Positions 49,714 through 59,600 of a DNA stretch of 64,000 bases are shown in pieces. Positions within the stretch are counted from its first letter, which is position 1, and each line of letters starts with the position of its first letter. Source of the stretch: Anadara kagoshimensis. Its lineage: Eukaryota > Mollusca > Bivalvia > Arcoida > Arcidae. The notes beneath the pieces were generated by a model. That model was given only the letters and a program-made list of their open reading frames with translations, searched no databases and had not been told where the DNA came from. The DNA is taken from positions 66,213,630 to 66,277,629 of the forward strand of contig CM037865.1 of assembly GCA_021292105.1 (NCBI GenBank), in the 5' to 3' direction. Position numbers and translations under genes: made by a program.

Positions 49714-49838
49714 AATTAAAGCCGAGAGATTGTGAAGATGTTTATAAGTTGGGAAATACAATAGATGGAGTGTATACAATATACAGAGATAACAGTCAGT
49801 ATGAGGTCTATTGCGATATGAACAGACATGGATGGACG
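49714..49838 (+). CDS. Right lectin copy, exon 2
   Basis: 125 bp, acceptor TTTTGCTAG, donor ACG|GTATGT. Four residues differ from the left copy. Confidence 0.85.
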
Positions 49839-49850
49839 GTATGTATCGTA

Positions 49851-50148
49851 TGCTCCCTCAAAAAGTTTTATGGCCGTCATCACAGTAATGTTGATAAGTT
49901 TGATGTCTCTGTGTCCAGGATTGCCTTGGATATATTTGACGTCTCATAGTTCCATGTTCCTTTCACACAATTTTGATTACACACGTGACGGGTGTAGCTA
50001 GCTAAACAGGAGGTGCTTACCCTTCCGGAGCACCCGGCCTCACTTCCCTGGTGGAAGTTCACGTGTCTAACCTAACTTGTCAGTTCCAAAGTTTTTACTT
50101 TGCTTCTAGATTGTGATTCGGAAATGGATAAGTATGTTTGTTTTTGAT
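49851..50148 (+). mobile_element. Penelope-like tail next to the exon-2 splice donor
   Basis: Well-preserved copy starting CCCTCAAAAAGTTTTATGGC and ending AAGTATGTTTGTTTTT. It begins 12 bp after the exon-2 donor GT at 49839. It is absent from the left arm, where the donor is followed by ordinary intron sequence. Confidence 0.9.
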
Positions 50149-50149
50149 A

Positions 50150-50275
50150 GGGTTATTGAAGTGATATTGTGAAATATTGTTTCGAGTTGACTCGGCATTT
50201 GCACGAGCATGCGAGTGAAAATTTCGAAACAACGAGGAACAATATTTCAAAATATCAATTCCATAACCAATTTAT
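50150..50275. mobile_element. Hairpin MITE-like element
   Basis: GATATTGTGAAATATTGTTT at the left mirrors AACAATATTTCAAAATATC at the right as an imperfect inverted repeat over ~120 bp. It sits directly between the Penelope tail and the mariner fragment. Confidence 0.6.
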
Positions 50276-50276
50276 T

Positions 50277-50515
50277 ACGAGGGGAAGTAAAAAAATTCAT
50301 AGAACAGCGTATTCAGTCAAGCGTAACATACATTTTCTTTACCTTTTTAGACAACACAACATTTCGCCATTTTAAACATATCAAGTTTATTTGTCACAAC
50401 ATATTTGTGTAACTCTCATAGGCATTCAAAATTGGTGACCATCAAGCAATGATGGAAAATCAAAATTTTAGTTTAGGACAGTAATAAAGTTCCTCACAGT
50501 AGAGGGATCAAATTG
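50277..50515 (+). mobile_element. Mariner 5'-end fragment
   Basis: Starts CGAGGGGAAGTAAAAAAATT after TTA, matching the right inverted end of the mariner at 10251-11431. It runs to ATGATGGAAAATCAAAAT, the transposase start, and to GTAATAAAGTTCCTCACAGT, then stops. The rest of the transposase is missing. Confidence 0.85.
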
Positions 50516-50834
50516 TTTTATTACATGTAAACTATCTTAAAATGAGAAGACAGGTGTTATATTTAACTAATAAATATCTCGCCTCCTACACTGGCCGCCA
50601 TCACGGTACCAGAGCAGCATCGTGGCAACTAATGACGTACTAGTGTCTGTGACGTCATTAAGTGGTGCACTTCATTCTTTTTGCGTTCAATTAAAGTTTC
50701 AAACGATGGATTTGATTGGCTTCGTGCAATATGGTGTTTTATCATGTTCCAGAGTGCAATATGATGAAAAACGGCTTTGCGCGTGCAAGTAGTTTAACCA
50801 ATCAAAACAAAGGTCTCAGAGTGAAATCATATCA

Positions 50835-50945
50835 TAAGTAATAAAAGGATTTATCAATCATCCTTAAAAACATAATATTCACCTCGGCCTACGACCTCGG
50901 TAAATATAGTGTGTTTGAGGTTGATAAATCCTTATGTTTACCCCA
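50835..50945. mobile_element. Hairpin MITE-like element with AAGGATTTATCAA ends
   Basis: AAAGGATTTATCAATCATCC returns inverted as GAGGTTGATAAATCCTTA. CACCTCGGCCTACGACCTCG in the centre is itself partly palindromic. Confidence 0.7.
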
Positions 50946-51064
50946 TGAAAAGTCAATAATTGTATAATGATACATGTAATAATGGTTTTGCAACAGAACA
51001 CATTTTGTGAATAATTTCTTAAATTTCGTCAAAATATTTGAAGCTTGGGATACTTTTCATGAGT

Positions 51065-51283
51065 ATAAATAATCCATGTCTAAATAAGAATACCAAAGCA
51101 AACACTGACAAAAAATAAAGTTTTACACGTGAATTTACATCAGGAAAGTGAGACCGGTTGCTCCGGAAGTTTAAAACCTCCTGTTCAGCTAGGTACCATC
51201 ACCAGGTATTAAATCGAAATTTAGGATGTAATAAACATTGAACTATGGGACGTCAAATATATCCAGGTTAATTTTGGACACAG
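51065..51283 (-). mobile_element. Penelope-like tail, diverged, shared with the left arm
   Basis: ACACGTGAATTTACATCAGG, GTTGCTCCGGAAGTTTAAAA, GACGTCAAATATATCCAGG. Counterpart of 34912-35128. Confidence 0.78.
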
Positions 51284-51289
51284 AGTTGA

Positions 51290-51460
51290 GTGAGTAATGG
51301 TGTTTAACGTCCCAGTCAAGAATATTTCACTTATATCGAGACGTCGCCAGCAATAGGGGAAGGTGCAGAAGTTTTGCCTGTGCGTTGCGCTGATGGCATT
51401 ATACAGCAGGGTTGTTTAGCGTGCCAAGCAGTTCAATACCTTCGATTTGAATTTAATAAC
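51290..51460 (+). repeat. SINE-like conserved segment
   Basis: GAGTGAGTAATGGTGTTTAA then CGTCCCAGTCAAGAATATTT, GAGACGTCGCCAGCAATAGG and TTTAGCGTGCCAAGCAG. This GTTTAACGTCCC..GAGACGTC core recurs in many invertebrate interspersed repeats, as I recall. A shorter copy lies at 55645-55715. The class is an inference. Confidence 0.5.
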
Positions 51461-53359
51461 ACAAATGGACTTTTACTGCTGTGCCCGTTACAAGTCAGGA
51501 ATGTTATGAGCAGCGGTTACAATATGTGTTTGTTTTCTTAGCATGTGGTGTTTTATTTTAACCATTTATTGTTCCTTATTGTTGTTAGAGTTTGCTATTG
51601 CTAAGTCCATATTTTTTTATTGCATAATTACTTTTACTGTTTATTTTTTTTACATTAACTGAAAATTAGACACTATTTTACACAAAAAGATAGTTCACAA
51701 AAGTTTAGCATTACTCAATATATTTTTGAGACATCAAAATTAATGATATTTATATAAAACGTGCAGGTATTATTTGAAATGCATTATTTCGATTCCGCAC
51801 CACAGATTGTTTTGAACATGTAGCTATATTCGGAAATTTAAGTAGTGTTATCGCCCTTGAAAGTTTAAAAAATAACACATTTTTAACCTGTTATCGAATT
51901 ATATGCGCTGTTAAAATGAAATAAATGGGTATGCAAACACCGTATTTGCCCCGTTCGATATTACTTCATACATGTACTAAGTATTACACTATGGCTATAA
52001 GGTTGCTGATTAAAAAGCATAATACGACGTTCATATCTTCCGACTTTGGAACGAGCAAATGTTGGACTGTTGCAATGTAGAAAACTCATGTAAAAGGGCA
52101 ACTCTCGCTATGTTACAAAAACATTCCAGTGTGTTTAAAGCGCTATTTGTAAGTTATTACAAAGGTTTGTGGCCACATTTCTGTTGGTGAATGTTCCAGT
52201 ACTGGTCGTCTAAGGAATTTCTGTTTATAGGGGTCCTGGTGAACGATTTTCTGACGTTATGTCGGGTATAACGGGCAATTCTCGTATTCATCTTTACCCA
52301 ATCAATGTCAGTCTTACAGGCCATCGCTATTTGGTTGAAGTTGCCCTATTGTGCCTTTTCTTACTTACAGTTGGCGGCACTCAATATTCCAGGATGACAA
52401 TCCTGGGGCACACAGTCGTCATGTAGTAAACTATTTCTTGTCTACAAAAATTTTACATGAATTGATTGTCCAGCTATATTTCCTGAATCAGTTTCAACAA
52501 AGCCTTGCGTTGGAATCAAATGATATTTGACAGCATGTAAAAGGGTTATTCGTACAAAGGTTGAGACGGAGATGCATCTTCTGCATCAATTTCAACATTG
52601 CTGAATTGTATACCAGCCATGTGAATTGTTAGATTATCCCTTATGGGTTTTTATAAAGATTTTTTGCACACTTTGATAATGTGTTAAAATTATGAGATAA
52701 TAACGATAAGATAATGCATTGAAGAAGTTGAATGTAGTTTTTGAATTTTTTTGTAAGATATATACCCAAATATTTAAATGATAGTAACTTTTTTGTGGTA
52801 AGTATATATCTGCACACACACGTGTCGCTTTTAACGCGTAGTAAACATTATCATTAGATCGTGAACAAACTATACAGATATAGTTTACATTAAAATATCA
52901 AAGAAAATTTTAAAGACCTAAGTATGCCGTTGTAATACATAAAACAAAACTAAATAAAACAAACTAATATATAAATCTAACTGTGTTCATATAAATAATA
53001 CATGAATTGAGATAAATCGATGATTAAGTTTTTTAATTAAGTTTAAGCATTATTTCATGTTTGCATTTATTGGACATATGATATTATCCATTCTATTTTT
53101 CATTATTAAAATATTGATGATAAAATTAATCGATCATAGTCAACTAAGATATATTGAGGAGATTATTGTTTGTTGTTTGTTTTGGGTTTTAAAAGATCAT
53201 ATAACGATCATATAAAATGTACACTTGTCTACTTTAACCAAAGAAATCCTGCAATGACTACAATAGCACTAATAATGCTCAACTATTTTTTTTAAATCTC
53301 ACATGGATAACAGGTCATAATCATGCATATTTCGTGAATTATACTTGCTGTATATGAAT
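51461..53359. other. Intron 2 of the right lectin copy, no gene seen
   Basis: AT-rich intronic sequence. The part from about 52900 on is recognisably the inverse of the left arm around 33460-33900, including CACGAAGTAT/ATTTCGTGAATTATAC-type blocks. Confidence 0.5.
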
Positions 53360-53480
53360 ATAGCAAGTGAGTCCGGTGCTCCGGAATGGTAAGCACCTCC
53401 TGTTTAGCTAGCTACACCCGCCACGCGTGAAAAAAATAAATAACAAAAATCTATGTCTAATCACAATCTCAAAGCAAAGC
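53360..53480 (-). mobile_element. Penelope-like tail remnant, shared with the left arm
   Basis: GTGAGTCCGGTGCTCCGGAA, TAGCTAGCTACACCCGCCAC, then AATCACAATCTCAAAGCAAA. It corresponds in place to 33005-33155. Confidence 0.7.
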
Positions 53481-53895
53481 AAACATTTGAAACTGAAAAA
53501 ATAGATTACTTTGCTTGTGGATTGTGATGGATAGGTATGTTTGCTTTTGATTAAACACGGAAGTTAAGGTGTATGATTAAATCCTACAATAAATGAAATA
53601 AAAGTGTAAAATGTTATAAATATAAAATATAAATAATTGAATCAGCAGGTTCTGAATAAATGTTTGAGTTACCAGATCATGAATAAATGTACAACTAAAA
53701 ATCTAAGCATTTCTTTTTTGTTCGATATTACCCATGTTGCACAAAATACCTAGATGCACCGACATAACATGTATATCTGTTTCAGCAGCATTTTAAAATT
53801 AAAACATGTAGATCTTGCAATTAATTCTTTTGAAACCCAATATTAAAATGAAGGTCAAATAAAAATTTATGAAGTATTTCATTGTTTTATCCCAG

Positions 53896-53992
53896 GTGTT
53901 CCAGCGAAGATTTGATGGTTCCACAGATTTCTATCGGAATTGGACTTCTTATGTCACTGGATTTGGGGACACAGCCGGCGAATTCTGGCTTG
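53896..53992 (+). CDS. Right lectin copy, exon 3
   Basis: 97 bp, acceptor TTATCCCAG, donor CTTG|GTATAT. Two residues differ from the left copy. Confidence 0.85.
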
Positions 53993-54920
53993 GTATATTA
54001 TCTCGCTTTGTATAATTTAAACGCAAAGAGTCGTTATCATGGAACAATATTTATCAAAGGTTGGGAATAAAGTAAATACTCAGAAATTTGCCTGCCAGTG
54101 AAATACTTCTGTGAGATAACAATAAAATTGACACCGGGGTTACAGGAAGATTTTATTACCTTTTGATATTGTTACCAAATATGAGTTAAGATTTTATGTC
54201 ATGTTTCACTATGTTAGTAAATCACATATTATACATGTTAGAATATTAAATTGTTTGATATTTGAAAATAATATCCGATTTTATCAAATAATTTTTTTTG
54301 AACTCAATATAACATTCAGAAATGGAACAAAAACTTATATTTTCGTTACCTTATTCAAAGAATTAGTTTTTTTGGTACTATACTCTGCATTCCCTTTTAC
54401 TACAAGAGTTGTGTTACAATAACATGTTACAAAAGAAAAGATTTAATACATTTTTAATCATATCATTGTTCTCTGACAACACTTTCTAAGCTAGAACATT
54501 TTTACGCTACAATTCTATAAAAATAACCCAATTTGTATTTTGGCAAAATAACTGCGCCTTTAGCAATTTATTTGAATCATTATTGGCGCACGGTAGGTCT
54601 ATTAGTTTGCCATCTATAGATAAATATAAAAACATCAAAATGTCTTACTATTTTATAGTTAATAAACCGGTGTCAAGTAAACAAATTATGGTTTGAGTTG
54701 ATCCTTTATATTTAATTTTCCATTTATCTTGGTGACATTGTTATTTTTTTAAATATAACCATGCACTTCAGTCAAAATTCTCATTATAGAAAATAAAGTA
54801 GAGTATTCATATATTGTATGGTAATAGGAACAATATCAATACATGCATAACCAAATATGACATTTTTGCATTTTTAAAATACATTTATAATTAGTGCAGT
54901 GTTGTTTCAAACGTAACCGA

Positions 54921-54968
54921 GTCTCTCTCTCTCCCCTCTCTCTCTCTCTCATCCACACACACCCACAC
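54921..54968. repeat. (CT)n/(CA)n microsatellite
   Basis: CTCTCT run with short CCCC and ACACAC parts, in intron 3 of the right copy. The left gene has a GT run in the equivalent intron. Confidence 0.9.
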
Positions 54969-55085
54969 TTTCTTCTATCTCCTCTCCTTCTCGATCGCAA
55001 ACTACGTTTACTTAACATTTTCGCTAAATGTGTATAGACATTAAGTAGACCCGATCCTTAATCTTGTACATATTAAATTTTGTAG

Positions 55086-55250
55086 GTCTTGACAAATTAT
55101 ATGAACTTACATCATCTGCCACCTATTCATTACGATTTGATATGGAAGATCATGCTGGGGTTTGGAAATTCGCAATGTACAATAATTTTAGACTAGGTGA
55201 CGCATCGGCAAATTACAATTTGAATTATGAAACCTACACAGGAACCGCAG
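55086..55250 (+). CDS. Right lectin copy, exon 4
   Basis: 165 bp, acceptor AATTTTGTAG, donor GCAG|GTAATC. Nine residues differ from the left copy. Confidence 0.85.
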
Positions 55251-55317
55251 GTAATCTTCTACATTCTTAACATTTAAACTCGTAAACTGTGTGTCCTATA
55301 TTATTCACCTCTACCTA

Positions 55318-55400
55318 ACCAATCAGTGTTCAAATTACAATCCCAAAAGCAGAATATAAACTATGGAATTTGTCAAATTAAGTAAAATAAGTGAACTTTT
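55318..55400 (-). mobile_element. Short Penelope-tail remnant, shared with the left arm
   Basis: AACCAATCAGTGTTCAAATT, CAAAAGCAGAATATAAACTA. The same remnant lies in the left arm at 31062-31105, next to the same flanking TGTCCTATATTAT word. Confidence 0.6.
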
Positions 55401-55644
55401 ATTTGTGTCGAAAAAGATACGCTCATATTGTAGACTTAATCATAATTGATTGGAGGACAGCTCTATTAAACACGGAAATGATAAAGGGGTTGGTCAATAT
55501 TTTGTAGCATGTTCTGCTAAGATTATCTTACAGAAATCCTAGTTTTTATTGTATCAACGTATTACCTAAATTAAATGATATTGTTTGTGCCAGAAATCTC
55601 AACAAAGAATAATTGTCAACAACGGTCTATTTCAGTGTTTTAAA

Positions 55645-55715
55645 AGTGAGGTGAGTTATAGTATTTAATGTCCAAGTCAAGAATATTTCACTTATTTTGA
55701 GACGTCTTCAGTTCT
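55645..55715 (+). repeat. Partial SINE-like segment
   Basis: GTGAGGTGAGTTATAGTATT then AATGTCCAAGTCAAGAATAT and GAGACGTCTTCAG, a shortened relative of 51290-51460. Confidence 0.5.
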
Positions 55716-56135
55716 TTATGAAAATAGTATTAAAATCATATATCTTTATTTGTAAGGCCGCAGACCCATGTAGTAGTTACATGGAATATACATTACATTT
55801 CGGCCAAAAGAATAACATATTTAGGATTACTAGCCTTACAAATTCTGTTTTGATTTTACAATATTTTAATATCTACCTTTCTCGATCATTAAATCATTGG
55901 AGCTAAAACGATAATTTGTTATGATTCAATGGTATTTCTTTAATTAAAAAATTTTCAATAAGGTTCTTGACAAGAATTGGTTTTGAACAATTTGATAATC
56001 TTGAAGTGTATTTTTATATTTTTTCTTCACTTTTGCAAATACAATGTATATTTCTTTTAACCTTTGTATAATTTCATTAATATAATATAACATATAAAAG
56101 TATTACTGGATTCTATATCTCATTTCAAATTATCT

Positions 56136-56655
56136 TATTTATAATTTGAAACTTTATGACAAACGTGATGACTTCAATTTTTCTATTGTCAACTTTCCAT
56201 TTTTATGCAGCAATATACCTGCTTCTCCCGCTTATGGGCTATTTGTTTCCCAATTATTACGCTATGGTAGTGTTTGTTCCCACTACGGGGACTTTGTACA
56301 ACGAAGTAGGCTGCTTGCAAATAAATTGTTGATTCAGAGTTATTGCAAGCCTAGGCTTATCAAGGCCCTCAAAAGTTTATGGCCGTCATCACAGTATTGT
56401 TGATAAGTTTGATGTCTCTGTGTCTAGGATTGCTCGGATATATTTGACGCCTCATAGTTCCATGTTCCTTTCACACAATTTGATTACACACGTGGAGGGT
56501 GTAGCTAGCTTAACAGGAGATGCTTACCCTTCCGGAGCACCTGGCCTCACTTCCCTGGTAGAAATTCACGTGTGTAACCTAACTTGTCAGTTCCAAAGTT
56601 TTTACTTTGCTTCTGGATTGTGATTAGGACATCGATTAGTATGTTTGTTTTTGAC
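56136..56655 (+). mobile_element. Penelope-like element, 3' 520 bp
   Basis: Begins inside the RT frame (LYDKRDDFNFSIVNFPF), is open at 56146-56403, then shifts frame near 56390 before the normal tail. It lies in intron 4 of the right lectin copy, only ~240 bp before exon 5, and is absent from the left arm. Confidence 0.88.
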
Positions 56656-56889
56656 TAATTAATTGATTGAATTATTTGCTTAGGTCGTTTATTAAGATGC
56701 TACTAGTAAATATAAGGTTATAAACAATCATATCATTCCATGTTAAATCACAAGAAAAAAAAAACAAAAACAAAGTAAAAACTGAAGACTACTAAATTTA
56801 GTTAAACACGCCAACTTTAACTATGAAATTTTATATAAGTTGTTCACACTTGTTCATATTTTAAACAAGCTATCATGTTTATGTTTTAG

Positions 56890-57116
56890 GCGATGCACTA
56901 CTCCACGGCAAAGGATATCGTTTCTCAACATACGACAATGACTTTAACTCATGTTCGGTGCGATTTAGTGGAGCTTGGTGGTATAATAGTTGTCACAATT
57001 CCAACCTGAATGGACTGTATGGTACCACTGTATTCGGGAAAGGAATGAATTGGAAACAATGGCATGGACACTACTACTCTCTAAAGACAACTGAGATGAA
57101 AATACGCCGAATGTAA
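56890..57116 (+). CDS. Right lectin copy, exon 5
   Basis: 227 bp, acceptor ATGTTTTAG, stop TAA. Nineteen of about 75 residues differ from the left copy, almost all in the first three quarters, around the calcium and ligand sites. The last ~20 codons are nearly identical. Confidence 0.87.
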
Positions 57117-57195
57117 TTGTAATATTTAAAAGTTTCAAAGCCCCGTTTTCAAATGTTGAAAAAGTGTTTTGAATTTATTGTTCCAGTATTATTTA

Positions 57196-57355
57196 CGGCG
57201 GGTGTAGCTAGCTAAACAGGGGGTGCTTACCCTCCGGAGCACCCGGCCTCACTTTCCTGGTGGAAGTTTACGTGTCTTACCTAACTTGTCAGTTCCAAAG
57301 TTTTTACTTCGCTTCTGGATTTTGATTCGGACATGGATTAGTATGTTTGTTTTTG
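57196..57355 (+). mobile_element. Penelope-like tail in the 3' flank of the right lectin copy
   Basis: GGCGGGTGTAGCTAGCTAAA to GTATGTTTGTTTTTG. The left arm is uninterrupted here, so the insertion site lies between the words homologous to ATTATTTAC and ATTATGTAACAATTG. Confidence 0.9.
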
Positions 57356-57911
57356 ATTATGTAACAATTGATTTCATAAGTGCATTAGAGTCATAGACTT
57401 TCAAGTGGATGATTATGAAGTATTATGTGAAATATTGAAATTATGTTACTGTTACAAGTTTATTTGTTTAGTCTTATTGTTGCATTGGCTGTTACTACGT
57501 ACGTGTTTACACATTGTCGTTTTTTATTTGTAATTTCATTGTAGAATTTGCTAAATATTTCATGATAATTAGAATAAACGAAAAACATATGTCAGAATCA
57601 TGTAGCCTTTTTTGTTACATGAACCAAGCTAATGCTGACACGACGGCAGTCGTATACGGAGGGTAAAGTTTATGGTGTGTTTGTAAGTTAATAAATAGTT
57701 GCTAATTCACATTTTTATGATGTATATTTATTAGCAATCCATAGTAACCATTATGATGTAAATTTACTAGGTTACATTTGAATGATGTGCTTATTTAATA
57801 ATCCATGGTAAGTTACATATGTATGATGTATTTATTTCAAAAACAATAGTAATCGTTGTTTATATCTTTTTATCCGCAATATTTCATAAATATGATTATC
57901 TACTAATATGA

Positions 57912-58112
57912 GTATAGTTCCATGTTCCTTTCACACAGTTTTGATTACACACGTGGCGGTGTGGCTTGCTAAACAGGAGGTGCTTGCCCTTCCGGAGCAT
58001 TCGGCCACACTTCTCTGGTGGAGGTTCGCGTGTCTGACCTAACTTGTCAGTTCCAAAATTTTTACTTTGCTTCTGGATTGTGATTCGGACATGGATTGGT
58101 ATGTTTGTTTTG
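57912..58112 (+). mobile_element. Penelope-like element tail
   Basis: ATAGTTCCATGTTCCTTTCA through GTGTGGCTTGCTAAACAGG to GGTATGTTTGTTTTG. Confidence 0.88.
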
Positions 58113-58969
58113 TTGATATATAAACTAAATTGTGCATATATGTGGTAGATTCTATCTTTCGTACATCAAACATACACTAGGTGTATACACAGAGATTAAC
58201 TGCATTCGGGGTTCTTAAAATGATGTACATAAAGTTACACATGCCATAAAGGCATTGTATTACATAACTTTTGTTTTTGAATTGAAAAATATTCAACATT
58301 TCTTTATTTAACAATTAATAGCTGTGATAGCCGCGCGTATGTGTTGCTTTTTTGTATATATTGTTTTTATTATTGCTGTAATAAAACCCGATAGCTTAAA
58401 ACGCGTAATTGGCTCTATTAGCTTATGCAACCACAGACAAAGTCAATAAAACACAATATATTATTGCATTACAAGATATACATATATACACGCCACTAAT
58501 TATATATATGTATTGTATACACATTGTGTATATGAATTTTTGAACAAGGTTATTTAAAATAATTAAAAACGCCTTTATGTAAAACAATATACATTAACAC
58601 GGAAAACACACTTAACTATTTCATGACATATGTATTGGTGTAGTGGTGTTATAACTCGGAATGTTTATGTATTTGTTTGAACAAAAATACTTACTGTATT
58701 TTATCAAGTATGGAAGAAAACAAGTCTTATGTAGGATATAATTATACAACATAGCCGTAAATTGACATAATCAAGTAAAAAAATACATGCATCTACCACC
58801 AATCTTAAAGTCTGTCTAGAACTTTTGATAAGACCAAACCATTCTTTTGTTACATTCTGTCGTCTGAAAAAAACTACCCTGTATGCATATGGTTTATAGA
58901 AATTTATATAGTTGAACATATACATGTAATATCAATTAAGTCTCCCAAACGAATTTGTAAAGACTTATT
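58113..58969. other. Non-coding stretch
   Basis: AT-rich. TATA-rich words at 58480-58530; no exon seen. Confidence 0.45.
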
Positions 58970-59600
58970 TTTTTACCCCCGTTCCTTCCGTCTTCTTCGT
59001 ATATGAAATTGTCCTCAAAGAAAAATAGTGTAATCATGATGAAACTTCACAGGATGATGGATATGCATCCTAAGCGGTTCAATTAAGTCCTCGAATTTTG
59101 AAAATAGCAACGAAAAACATGGCAACTAAAAAGGCAGAAAAAATAAAGTTCTCAAAAATAGATGAAACTTTACAGAATGAATGAAGAGAAAGCATAGAAC
59201 TCATTATAGGGCTAGAAGTTATAAAAAATGGCAGTCGTTGCCATGAAAACGGAAAAAAGGAACAAAATTATAAGTAATCCAGATTAGAGTTACAAAAAGT
59301 TTACACAAAAATTGTATTGGAAATACTGACATTATTTGCTGGCTAATCACTCCAAAACCAGGCGGCAGATGCCATGGAAATTCCATCCAAAAGGCTGCAA
59401 ACTGGATTAAACTTTACAGAAAGGTTGTATAGGAACAACATAACTCATTTTCAGGCTAAAATTTCCAAGAAAGTGGTCATGGTCATGGAAACGAAGAAAT
59501 CCAAAAGTAAGGCTGTCCAAAATAAAAAAGGAAAATCTTTTTTATCCTTTTTACAGGGGTTTCTTCCAGGTATTGAAATATACAATTTCAAGGGAAATTC
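58970..59600. repeat. Degenerate ~120-bp tandem-like repeat
   Basis: A GAT.AAACTT.ACAGA word recurs near 59037, 59162 and 59402, and a TGCCATG..AA word near 59248 and 59370. The first part matches 28755-28990. The open frame 59374-59607 lies inside it and runs into the next array; it is probably not a gene. Confidence 0.6.

Larger units (their letters stand above)
45959..57116 (+). pseudogene. Fibrinogen-domain lectin paralogue, frameshifted in exon 1
   Basis: Exons 45959-46257, 49714-49838, 53896-53992, 55086-55250 and 56890-57116 correspond one to one to those of the left gene, with identical lengths except exon 1 (299 against 301 bp). Two bases are missing near 46075-46082, so the signal-peptide frame (MFFRLTFFLVFVNN...) does not join the cysteine-rich frame. 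An in-frame ATG at 46044 could give ~275 residues without a signal peptide. The fibrinogen domain (PRDCEDV, EVYCDM, EFWLG, calcium site YDND, GAWWY, SNLNG) is complete and all splice sites are consensus. A Penelope tail begins 12 bp after the exon-2 donor. The gene is either a recent pseudogene, a gene with another first exon, or an assembly error at one site. Confidence 0.75.

Noticed and set aside
31570-50062. Open frames reading [16 protein letters not shown] on the strand opposite Penelope tails
   Set aside because: Antisense shadows of the conserved tail, seen at every copy.
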